Positions 1 through 6,556 of a stretch of 6,556 bases of DNA are shown here, one piece after another. The translations under genes were made by a program, and so were the position numbers. Source of the DNA: Parachlamydiales bacterium (GTDB lineage Bacteria > Chlamydiota > Chlamydiia > Chlamydiales > SM23-39); contig JAGVDZ010000053.1 in assembly GCA_020058465.1 (NCBI GenBank), positions 1-6,556 of the forward strand, read 5' to 3'. The notes beneath the pieces are model-generated. The model was not told the DNA's origin and made no database searches. It saw nothing but the letters and a program-made list of their open reading frames with translations. Every line of letters starts with the position of its first letter. Position 1 is the first letter of the stretch.

Positions 1-28
1 TTCTTAGAATCCGTTTAAAAATTAGCTG

Positions 29-223
29 TTAGGCACCGAACCCTAACCCATTTGAACTGATTTTGCGTCGCTTCGGCACGAAATTAGTCCAAACTCCAGG
101 ACTTGGGAAAAGGCATTCTCAAACATATAGGAATCCGGGGAATAGCTTCCATGGCACCTTGTGACAAAAGTCGCCTAAGGACACAAACAGCCCAAAAAAT
201 GTAGTGCCCTCAAATTTTCGCAA
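29..223 (-). pseudogene. Possible decayed small ORF or dispersed repeat on the minus strand
   Basis: One minus-strand frame is open from codon 221-223 (TTG) to a TAA at 29-31, about 65 codons, broken by a single TGA at 119-121. No ATG is in frame at its beginning. The upper half reads FFGLFVSLGDFCHKVPW and the lower half ECLFPSPGVWTNFVPKRRKI, ending NGLGFGA. I cannot assign a family. The long run interrupted by one stop could mean a degraded gene, a sequencing error at the TGA, or a non-coding intergenic repeat that happens to be open. No Shine-Dalgarno or promoter for it was seen. Confidence 0.2.
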
Positions 224-245
224 CTAACTGAAAATCAACTATCTC

Positions 246-281
246 TTACATCAAAGTGCGGAAGTCAGGAGATTGATGTAA
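246..281. repeat. 9-bp perfect inverted repeat, candidate operator or hairpin
   Basis: TTACATCAA (246-254) and TTGATGTAA (273-281) are exact reverse complements separated by 18 bases. The arms lie about 40-75 bp upstream of the -10 hexamer. There is no T-run after either arm, and the stem is AT-rich, so an intrinsic terminator is unlikely. A binding site for a dimeric regulator is the more natural reading, but no regulator gene is visible. Confidence 0.4.
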
Positions 282-295
282 AATTAAATTTAATT
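282..295. repeat. 14-bp perfect AT palindrome
   Basis: AATTAAATTTAATT is its own reverse complement and directly abuts the right arm of the 246-281 inverted repeat. It lies about 25 bp upstream of the -10 hexamer, overlapping the zone where an UP element or a -35-proximal operator would lie. Long AT palindromes arise easily in AT-rich promoter DNA, so significance is uncertain. Confidence 0.4.
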
Positions 296-317
296 AGTTA
301 GTGTTTTTATTAATATG

Positions 318-326
318 TGATATAAT
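318..326 (+). promoter_or_regulatory. Extended -10 promoter element for the giant gene
   Basis: The sequence TGATATAAT gives TGn followed by a perfect TATAAT (321-326). With usual sigma-70 spacing, transcription would start near 333. The best -35 at 17-bp spacing (TTAGTG, 298-303) is poor, which an extended -10 can compensate for. The AT-rich tract 279-317 may act as an UP element. The TAATTAG at 323-329, which overlaps the -10 hexamer, repeats 291-297. The start codon lies only about 3 nt beyond the predicted +1. Confidence 0.5.
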
Positions 327-335
327 TAGCCGAAT

Positions 336-3300
336 ATGCAAATCTCGACTTACCTGCAAAGTAAACTTATTAATGCACAACCTTTGACTCCCGATTGGGT
401 CGGTGGCGTTTCTAAGCCCTCCGAAGTCGTCCACTCTACACTTTTACAGCGCGTAGGATGGACCTTTTATCAAGGATTTATCCAGCTTTGCCTGGCCCTC
501 ATTGGTTTCTACTGCGTCCGCCCCTTTTGTCCCAGCCTCGGACGTTGGGTCGATCGTAACTTACTCTTTCGGTTCGAGGAGTCTTTGTACGAAGATATTG
601 TCATCGCCCCGACGAGGCGAAACTATCTTGGTAGCACAAGCTCTCACCTTTACCGTTATCTTCATGAGTTTTTTCAAAAAGAGGCCATGCCAACATCTCT
701 TTTGAACGAGTTCGCCCAAGCCATCGACTGGGTGGAGATATTGGAAGTGGCTGATGCAACCACTTCTTTATCTAAAAAAGAAAAGTGCCTCAAGAAACTA
801 TCTCAACTCGTCTGTAGACAGATCGAGAACCTCCCAATTGGCCAAGGCTGTTTGGTGCCAGCTTTATCTCACCATCGAAAGCTCCCCTATCTCCCCTCGT
901 ATAAAGGAGAGCTCTTTTGCCGCGTGGTTAGGGAAAATGAAGATCGATATCGTTTAGATGTGTTATCTAGAGGTCCTCTTTTTTCTGAAGCTATATCACC
1001 TCAAAAAGGCAATTGGAAAGAGACATTTAGTAACCTGACGCTCCAGGAGGTGAATCAAAGAGATTGGTGGGAAGCTTTATTCATCACACAGATGATACCT
1101 CTCCTCTCTGATGTCGAGGATCGTCCCCCTATACAGCGTCTTGGAGCATATACTGCAGACTGGTGTGTAAGATCTCTCATCCCCTCAGGCTTGCAAGATG
1201 CCGCAAGTTCTCTCATGTCAAGCCAAAATCACTCCTACGAGGGCACCTGTGCCTCCTTATTCCAACCTCTTCTTTCGAAAAGAGAAGCTCCTACCGAAGT
1301 CAATGATCATGCCCTCCGTCTCATGTCCCGTGTCCAAACTATTTGGACCCTTTTTCATGACGGTCCATCCGAATCCCAAGGACAACGACGCAAGTTAAGA
1401 CTACAACTTGAAACGACGTTTCGCTATTTCCACTCTGTTTTTCATTCTCTGAAAACCCATACAGTTCATCGATTTTACCTACAAGAAGGGGCCCAACACC
1501 TTCTTCAAACAGTGACCCACTTGGAGACAACACAAGTCCTATCTTCAGAAGAAGCTTTATCTATCGTCAAAGAACTGCGAACAATTCAAGATGCATGCCA
1601 ACAAACACCTTCTTCACATGTTCGTTGGGATCCAGCCCCACCTGAAGTTCTATTCCATAACCGCCCTAGAAAAAGCTCCTATCCTCCCCTACCTAGTCCT
1701 GTTCACGAACAATCTTGCCTACAGTCAACCCTCCCTGGTGCGCCTGTCGGTTCTCTACGATCAAACCATACAAGTAACGCAGCGATCGACTTGGGCTCCC
1801 TTCGTCAAAAGCTCAACTATCAAGATCTGGTAATTGATCCATTCAACTTACAACGAGATCTAGACCGTGCGATCACACTGGCTACAAAGTCAAAAAGACA
1901 CCCTCAAGAAACAATCCACTGCCTTACAGTTGTGATTCTCGAAAAACTACCCCCCTTCTTCATCATCCCAAGCAGCAGCCCCTCTTATCATCTATCTCCT
2001 CATCTATCTCCCCCCTGGAGCACACTGTCTGATCCTGAAAAAGTCCAACTGCTGTCTTCGATTGCCAACATGATTGAGCATTTGGCGCATGCAATGCAAT
2101 CGACACATACCATGCTGCCGAAAGCTCTCGGAGCCCTCATTTGGGCCTCTTCTATTCACAACACGCTCGCCCACGAAGCGCACCTTGTCACTCGATACCC
2201 TCGAGATAAATGGTACCATTACATCCTACATCGATATGTAGATCGTTTTATCGCTTGCATAGATCCAACCCAAGGCTCCAAACGATGGCTCCACCATTCT
2301 AGCCACGATTACGAGCAAATCCTTCAATTATTCGATAGATGGAAAGCCTACGAATTCCAAGCGTTTTCTTGCCTTAATACCTTGGTTGATCGCCGTGAAA
2401 GTTCTTGTAAAGAAGATGGGACATTTAAACTGACTGCGACAGTCCCCTCCATGAGTCGCATCCAACGAGCATTCCAAACAATCCTCCCATCCGCGGACAC
2501 TCTCTTATCTCAAACTGTCTTATCCTGGTATCCAGGTGCCGCTAGCAGGTTTGTTTCCGACAACTTTCAGTTTAGTCCTCCTGGATACAACGGGCCCATT
2601 TCAGAAGAAAGCATCATGCTGGACCCTAGTGACACTCGAACCCACTGGGTGCTTCCAACTCGCCCCCCTCACGGACGAGTCGTGCAGGATCTTCCTCTCT
2701 CTCGAGAAGCCAGTCAAGCTTTCCTCACGGCGCTAGAAACAACAACCTCAATCCAAAATATCATCGACCTATTGATCGACCACCCAGAAATTCTCGAACA
2801 TGAGCCTCTCCGCATCGGGCTGGAAGATCGCCTCAACGACGTGAACATTGTTGCCAAAATCTTTAGTCAAACTTCGGATGATTTTCTCCATCTTCCTAAA
2901 ATCGCCCAATCACTCAACAGTCTAATTCAGATCTATTGGAGCCGTGGTCAACATTACAACACCTTGTTTCTTATACGCCTTTTTCAAACCCTGAAACACA
3001 TCCAACCTAACCAATGTGCCCCTTTCAATTTCAACGCTTGGCTCGAACAAAGGCTAGAAGAAGCCTTTGCTTATGAGTCCCCACTGGCCCATCTGCAATA
3101 TGAACTGACCACAGCCTATCTCTACCAATACATCTGGCTCAATGAGCATATGCCTATCCAAGTAGATCGTCTGCCGACGATCTTATTTGCCTTCTTTTTT
3201 TTCCAATATCTTCCTCCCGATTACACTCAGTTCCAACCCCTCATTCGAGATCAAATTTTCAATCATTTCTCAACCTTCGTCGACCCTCTCATACAACTCC

Positions 3301-6300
3301 TAAGTCCTGATGATCTACAAACACTCTTAAGTCGCATTGCCTCACAATGTCAACAATCTTGTGCCGAGCAAGACCCTTGGATCCATATCGATGGCAATTA
3401 CACACGAGGACCTCTTTTCATCGATCTTCGAGGCGGTGTGATGACAAATACGCAAAGCTCCCTTCTCTTTTTACCCTACCATATTGTTCGATCTAGCCTC
3501 TTTCAACAATACTTCCCTGAAGGTAAGGCTCCCTTCAAAGCCAGAGTGGGACATCGATCTAACTTTGTATTTTATGAATTTGAAGATCCAAACAGACAAA
3601 TTTGGCATATTCAAGAAGAGCTCCAAGAAATACGTCTATACCTTTTAGACGATGGCAAGTGGTGGCAAGCATTGCCTTCAGATACCCAGTTACGTCTCCC
3701 CAAAGGCCTTCAAACAAATCGAATCTTCATTCACGAACGGGGAGCTCGTCAGATCGATTTCCAAACAAGAGATACTTCTTTACACCCCCTATTCCGAGGA
3801 ACGTTACACCAAAGCCAATGGAATGCCCGCATCAATCCTGCACTATTCACACTCCAAAGTCTCGAAGATCTCCGCTCTGGGCCATCTTCGGCAACAACAA
3901 GGTCTCAGGTTGCTTTCTTGGGGCCAGACGCCCCCACATCACTGCTGCCGTGGCTAGGCCTAGGTAATCACATCCTTGTGTTTTCTCAAGGCAACCAGGT
4001 AATAGCACTCGAACTGCTCGACTATAACCTTCACTTCAAGTATCAACACGGCTGTCTTACTTGCACCGATCAAAATCACCCCTTAAGCGGCTACTCCTAC
4101 GAAATCAATCGGCCGAACCCAGTCAAGGGACTGCCAGTGGGGATTTACTTAACCCCTCCACCTGAGAAGGGTTTTTTACAACCGCAACTTCTCCTCCCCA
4201 AGTTTTCTGGAGCCTATCGACCTGTCTTGCCCCTACCTCTCAGATCAGAGCAACTCTCTTTGGCTAGCCGACTCGCCCTTCGCTACCTCCCCAACCCTGT
4301 TATCGAGGGGCCTCAAACTTCCTGGGTGAATCGGAAAGAGCTGCCTCTCTTTTATTGGGACCTACCGAATCAGACAGGGGATCCATGGATCATTCCTGTC
4401 ATCCCAGGTCAATCGCTCCTCCCTGAAGAATCCAGTGATAAAGTCCCTTTCCTCCTGGATCTTCTTTGCTACACTTTAGCAGAGTCGGTATTCAAACCAA
4501 GAGAAAGCCTCCTCCTTGGACAAAAGGCTCTCCAAGAACTCGACTGTTCTTCGATCGACGAACGAGACATGCAGTTATTTTTACATAACTTTAGCAAGAT
4601 CGCTGACGACCTCTTATCCTATAATGATGCCCATACAACGCCCCTTGACAATGCAGTTGTGTTTGCGAGCACTATTGTAGATGCTGTAGCTCGACATATT
4701 CCCGTTGCCTATCAAGAAACCCTATCTAGATTATCAAACCAACTTATGCCCTACTACCCCCGAGATAGCAAAAGAGTCGATGCCGATGCTTCATGGATCC
4801 ATCGACTAGGTACAGCCACAAGCTCTTTACAACGATCTTCTTTCACTTGGCTTTCTCATGACAACTTCCAAACCATCTCACCAGAGAGACTGTCTCAAGA
4901 ACTAAGATGGACGAGACAATACACAAACCATCTTCCCTATGGAACTAAAAGCCGTCAGAGGATCCAAGCAAGATGTCGGGACATCCTCACAACGCTTGCA
5001 TCTTCTCCCAAAGATTCTGAAAAAATAACCACTCTACGAGCCACCCTGCAAGCTCTTCCCACCTCGGAAGCCACCCCCTTGACGCACTACCTCCTTCACC
5101 TGACGTCGATTCTTCAAACTACAGGACAACTTACTCTTGTCCCATGTCCAGATGATTCAACTCTTACTACTCAGTACTTCTCTCAACTAATCGACCAGCA
5201 CCCTCCTCTAGCTCCCCCACATCGCCCAGATCTTCCACCACCATTCACTGCTACCATCCCACCCACAGATCTAAGGGCGCTTCTGCAAGATCTTGAACAA
5301 TCGATTGCACTACCCAGAGCACACACACCTTCAAAGATCCTCAGGACAGCTGCTCTTGTTTCTCTTCCTTCGCTCTCTTCACCAACAACAGAGATCGAAA
5401 GGCTAAAGAATCAAATAGCTGTGTCTTCAGACCAAGAAGCACAATTTCGATCTGATATCGAATCTCTCATCCAACAAGGGATTACACAACAGTTTTCCAT
5501 TTCTTCCCAAGCTGCCTACAAAAATCCTACGTTAACTTGGCATCATCTACGATCTGCATTCGCCAATCGCACCCTCCAAGATCTAGTTCCCACCTATGTT
5601 CATCCAAGTGTTGTTGGTTCTCTTCAAGAAAAGCTGAGTCAATATTTTCAAGCAAAGACTCAAAAACAGCAGGCCAGCCATATTCTACAAAAGCTCCAAG
5701 GAGCGATCCAAGATGGCTCCATTCAAACTCCTAGCATCCAACAAAACCTGCAAACACTCTACCAGCCTCGTGCCTACGACCCATCTCACCATCCAGACCT
5801 CCTCGTGGTTGAGGATGTACTTGGATTTTTCATCCGTACACGCCAGCTTGAAGCCGTAGAGGCTCACTTCGCTACTCCCGGGGTTTTACAGCAATTATTA
5901 ACAGGCTCGGGAAAAACATCCGTTGTCCTACCTTTGATCGCACTGCTCGAACCAGACGGAGCCCATGCTACTATCTTACAGGTACCCACCCCCCTTTTCA
6001 AAGATAGCTACCAAAGACTCCAAAAATTGATCGAACAACCATTTAAACGCCCTGTATATCAGTTACTTGTATCTTCACAAGAGAATCTCATCTCCCAAGC
6101 TGGGACCTCTAGATTTGAAGAAATCTACCGACATCTCCTCCGCACAATCGCTCAAAAAGGGTGTATCGTTACTAATAGCTCAACCCTTCCCTACTTAGAG
6201 GCCCTCTACATCAGCCTCCTACATAAAAATCCGGCTGAATCCACCGTAGAATTTAACCATCTCACATGGCTTCATCGGGGGCTCCAAGTCCTTCGTCAAG

Positions 6301-6556
6301 GCAAAATTCTTTACGACGAATATGATGAACAGCTTTCAGCTCGCCGCATCTTCCAACTCAGTCTCGGCAGCACAACGACCGCGGCCCCTTTCTTACGAGA
6401 GACACTCCACCGAGTCACCGATCGACTCTGTACCCTCTCTCCAACTCTAGTGACTCATAAAGACCAAGAAGAGATGTTGCCAGAACAACGCTCTCAACTC
6501 ATTCAAGATCTGGCTCAAAGCCTTTCTCAAGACTACTCTAACCCCAATCTTGCCAA
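336..6556 (+). CDS. Giant DUF3638-type helicase-like ATPase protein, 3' end cut by window edge
   Basis: The frame is open from ATG 336 to the end of the window: 2,073 full codons and two extra bases, no stop. An in-frame TAG at 327-329 makes 336 the first possible ATG; the next in-frame ATG is at about 687. No Shine-Dalgarno is visible, but an extended -10 box lies just upstream, so the start is plausible although unproven. Seen in order: a possible membrane helix (residues 44-61), a long helical Leu/Gln/Ser-rich body, a beta-rich stretch (about 1013-1278), a proline-rich linker (1622-1646), then an ATPase core with FIRTRQ (1832-1837), TGSGKTS (K1860) and YDEYDE (D1994, E1995). The core resembles DUF3638, a family of unknown function in giant fungal and protist proteins and some protist-associated bacteria. 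ATP-driven remodelling of nucleic acid or protein is inference. The substrate is unknown, and the second ATPase lobe would lie beyond the window. Confidence 0.93.
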   Translation, partial: MQISTYLQSKLINAQPLTPDWVGGVSKPSEVVHSTLLQRVGWTFYQGFIQLCLALIGFYCVRPFCPSLGRWVDRNLLFRFEESLYEDIVIAPTRRNYLGSTSSHLYRYLHEFFQKEAMPTSLLNEFAQAIDWVEILEVADATTSLSKKEKCLKKLSQLVCRQIENLPIGQGCLVPALSHHRKLPYLPSYKGELFCRVVRENEDRYRLDVLSRGPLFSEAISPQKGNWKETFSNLTLQEVNQRDWWEALFITQMIPLLSDVEDRPPIQRLGAYTADWCVRSLIPSGLQDAASSLMSSQNHSYEGTCASLFQPLLSKREAPTEVNDHALRLMSRVQTIWTLFHDGPSESQGQRRKLRLQLETTFRYFHSVFHSLKTHTVHRFYLQEGAQHLLQTVTHLETTQVLSSEEALSIVKELRTIQDACQQTPSSHVRWDPAPPEVLFHNRPRKSSYPPLPSPVHEQSCLQSTLPGAPVGSLRSNHTSNAAIDLGSLRQKLNYQDLVIDPFNLQRDLDRAITLATKSKRHPQETIHCLTVVILEKLPPFFIIPSSSPSYHLSPHLSPPWSTLSDPEKVQLLSSIANMIEHLAHAMQSTHTMLPKALGALIWASSIHNTLAHEAHLVTRYPRDKWYHYILHRYVDRFIACIDPTQGSKRWLHHSSHDYEQILQLFDRWKAYEFQAFSCLNTLVDRRESSCKEDGTFKLTATVPSMSRIQRAFQTILPSADTLLSQTVLSWYPGAASRFVSDNFQFSPPGYNGPISEESIMLDPSDTRTHWVLPTRPPHGRVVQDLPLSREASQAFLTALETTTSIQNIIDLLIDHPEILEHEPLRIGLEDRLNDVNIVAKIFSQTSDDFLHLPKIAQSLNSLIQIYWSRGQHYNTLFLIRLFQTLKHIQPNQCAPFNFNAWLEQRLEEAFAYESPLAHLQYELTTAYLYQYIWLNEHMPIQVDRLPTILFAFFFFQYLPPDYTQFQPLIRDQIFNHFSTFVDPLIQLLSPDDLQTLLSRIASQCQQSCAEQDPWIHIDGNYTRGPLFIDLRGGVMTNTQSSLLFLPYHIVRSSLFQQYFPEGKAPFKARVGHRSNFVFYEFEDPNRQIWHIQEELQEIRLYLLDDGKWWQALPSDTQLRLPKGLQTNRIFIHERGARQIDFQTRDTSLHPLFRGTLHQSQWNARINPALFTLQSLEDLRSGPSSATTRSQVAFLGPDAPTSLLPWLGLGNHILVFSQGNQVIALELLDYNLHFKYQHGCLTCTDQNHPLSGYSYEINRPNPVKGLPVGIYLTPPPEKGFLQPQLLLPKFSGAYRPVLPLPLRSEQLSLASRLALRYLPNPVIEGPQTSWVNRKELPLFYWDLPNQTGDPWIIPVIPGQSLLPEESSDKVPFLLDLLCYTLAESVFKPRESLLLGQKALQELDCSSIDERDMQLFLHNFSKIADDLLSYNDAHTTPLDNAVVFASTIVDAVARHIPVAYQETLSRLSNQLMPYYPRDSKRVDADASWIHRLGTATSSLQRSSFTWLSHDNFQTISPERLSQELRWTRQYTNHLPYGTKSRQRIQARCRDILTTLASSPKDSEKITTLRATLQALPTSEATPLTHYLLHLTSILQTTGQLTLVPCPDDSTLTTQYFSQLIDQHPPLAPPHRPDLPPPFTATIPPTDLRALLQDLEQSIALPRAHTPSKILRTAALVSLPSLSSPTTEIERLKNQIAVSSDQEAQFRSDIESLIQQGITQQFSISSQAAYKNPTLTWHHLRSAFANRTLQDLVPTYVHPSVVGSLQEKLSQYFQAKTQKQQASHILQKLQGAIQDGSIQTPSIQQNLQTLYQPRAYDPSHHPDLLVVEDVLGFFIRTRQLEAVEAHFATPGVLQQLLTGSGKTSVVLPLIALLEPDGAHATILQVPTPLFKDSYQRLQKLIEQPFKRPVYQLLVSSQENLISQAGTSRFEEIYRHLLRTIAQKGCIVTNSSTLPYLEALYISLLHKNPAESTVEFNHLTWLHRGLQVLRQGKILYDEYDEQLSARRIFQLSLGSTTTAAPFLRETLHRVTDRLCTLSPTLVTHKDQEEMLPEQRSQLIQDLAQSLSQDYSNPNLA
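465..518 (+). other. Possible N-terminal transmembrane helix (residues 44-61)
   Basis: Residues 44-61 read FYQGFIQLCLALIGFYCV: 18 residues, mostly hydrophobic or aromatic, with two Gln and no charge. R39 lies before it, and R62, R70 and R74 after it. It is too far from the N-terminus for a classical cleaved signal peptide, and no signal peptidase site is evident. If real, it is a single anchor holding the large domain at a membrane; the positive charges after it favour the body staying in the cytoplasm. It could also be a buried amphipathic helix. Confidence 0.4.
1988..2011 (+). repeat. Exact 12-bp in-frame tandem duplication (TCATCTATCTCC x2)
   Basis: Bases 1988-1999 and 2000-2011 are identical. 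In the reading frame they give HLSP twice (residues 552-559). The repeat sits in a Ser/Pro-rich, probably disordered stretch just after the hydrophobic LPPFFIIP segment. The unit is a multiple of three, so its copy number could change without breaking the gene. It is probably a simple slippage product. Confidence 0.85.
3372..4170 (+). other. Beta-rich central region of the giant protein (about residues 1013-1278)
   Basis: The alternation changes here from long helices to short strands. WIHIDGNYTRGPLFIDLRGG is followed by a leucine/proline strand (SLLFLPYHIV), then FVFYEF, IWHIQEEL, RLYLLDDGKWW, and later HILVFSQGNQVIALELL and LHFKYQHG (residues from about 1206). The first block fits a pattern I associate with the middle of DUF3638 proteins: a short phrase ending in I-D/N-x-x-x-G, then L-P-x-x-I, then an F-containing helix. 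That memory is not verified. A CxxC pair (C1240, C1243) has no second pair close by, so a zinc site is unsupported. No catalytic residues are identifiable. Confidence 0.35.
5199..5273 (+). other. Proline-rich linker ahead of the ATPase module (residues 1622-1646)
   Basis: Ten of 25 residues are proline (HPPLAPPHRPDLPPPF and IPPTDL). It is followed by helical, possibly coiled segments (LRALLQDLEQSI, and later TEIERLKNQI). It most likely separates the N-terminal body from the C-terminal ATPase half and marks a practical domain boundary. Confidence 0.5.
5790..6371 (+). other. DUF3638-like N-terminal ATPase lobe within the giant CDS (residues 1819-2012)
   Basis: This segment carries the only recognisable enzyme signature. 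It opens with VVEDVLGFFIRTRQLEAV, in which E1826, R1834 and Q1837 match the acidic residue and R-x-x-Q that I recall just before the P-loop in DUF3638. Motif I reads QQLLTGSGKTSVVLPL (K1860). It lacks the first glycine of the classical Walker A and has the TGSGKT form of superfamily 2. A strand and helix follow (ATILQVPTPLF), then an FEEIYRHLL helix (from 1927) and GCIVTNSSTLPYLEAL (from 1942). This occupies the place of the family's strand that ends in a Q-P-E-H-type motif. Motif II is ILYDEYDEQL (D1994-E1995), where fungal members have ILDESDE. The lysine-to-aspartate distance of 134 residues suits a RecA-like fold. Family assignment is from memory, not from a search. Confidence 0.75.

Larger units (their letters stand above)
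1..335. other. Upstream intergenic region without an intact gene
   Basis: All + strand frames contain frequent stops, and no minus-strand frame has a good start and length. Bases 1-240 have ordinary base composition and carry the broken minus-strand frame. Bases 241-335 are AT-rich and carry the inverted repeat, the AT palindrome and the extended -10 element. No tRNA cloverleaf and no terminator with a T-run was found. Confidence 0.6.

Noticed and set aside
36..76. Hairpin between CCGAA (36-40) and TTCGG (72-76)
   Set aside because: Pairing is only 5 bp over a 31-base loop and the neighbouring bases do not extend the stem; this is likely chance.
246..281. Intrinsic terminator of an upstream gene
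   Set aside because: The stem is AT-rich and neither side is followed by a T tract.
465..518. Chlamydial inclusion-membrane (Inc) type protein
   Set aside because: Inc proteins carry a bilobed hydrophobic domain of about 40 or more residues. Here there is one segment of about 18 residues with no second lobe after it.
2004..2219. A 71-codon minus-strand ORF
   Set aside because: It is antisense to the giant gene in a region with continuous coding signal, with no family resemblance or promoter; other antisense ORFs in the window are rejected for the same reason.
3177..3215. Second transmembrane helix around ILFAFFFFQYL
   Set aside because: The hydrophobic core is only about 11 residues and is bounded by Pro and polar residues, too short to span a membrane.
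3602..3967. A 121-codon + strand ORF in another frame
   Set aside because: It lies wholly inside the giant frame. Its Arg/Pro/Ser-rich composition is typical of out-of-frame translation of this C-rich DNA, and it has no ribosome binding site or recognisable domain.
4053..4064. Zinc-binding CxxC (C1240, C1243)
   Set aside because: Only one pair is visible, with no second Cys/His pair at suitable spacing, so a zinc finger is unsupported.

Overview
The window is dominated by one very long open reading frame on the + strand. It starts at ATG 336 and runs without a stop to the last base, giving at least 2,073 complete codons; the 3' end is missing. Bases 1-335 are upstream sequence with no intact gene that I can support. 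The many short ORFs elsewhere in the window lie inside this frame, in other registers or on the other strand, and I treat them as shadows.

The protein has a possible single membrane helix near its N-terminus (about residues 44-61). A long, mostly helical, Leu/Gln/Ser/Pro-rich body follows, with a more beta-rich stretch in the middle (about residues 1013-1278) and a proline-rich linker (1622-1646). Near the window edge begins a recognisable nucleotide-binding core: an FIRTRQ motif, a Walker A/SF2 motif I (TGSGKTS, K1860) and a Walker B/DExx motif (YDEYDE, D1994-E1995). The order, spacing and flanking residues match my memory of the DUF3638 family, a helicase-like ATPase module of unknown function best known from giant fungal and protist proteins. 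The second half of the enzyme, where DUF3645 and the C-terminal RecA-like lobe would be expected, lies beyond the window.

The upstream region holds a near-consensus extended -10 element (TGATATAAT, 318-326) so close to ATG 336 that the mRNA would be leaderless or nearly so. Upstream of it are a 9-bp perfect inverted repeat (246-254/273-281) and an abutting 14-bp AT palindrome (282-295), which together look operator-like. On the minus strand, 29-223 reads as one frame broken by a single TGA, possibly a decayed small gene or a dispersed repeat.

Organism: bacterial promoter layout, roughly mid-range GC by eye, and a DUF3638-type giant protein suggest a protist-associated bacterium. An environmental chlamydia is my leading guess, but it rests on family knowledge and not on any taxonomic marker in the window. 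The coding strand is strongly C-rich and G-poor. No RNA gene, CRISPR array or insertion-sequence transposase was found.
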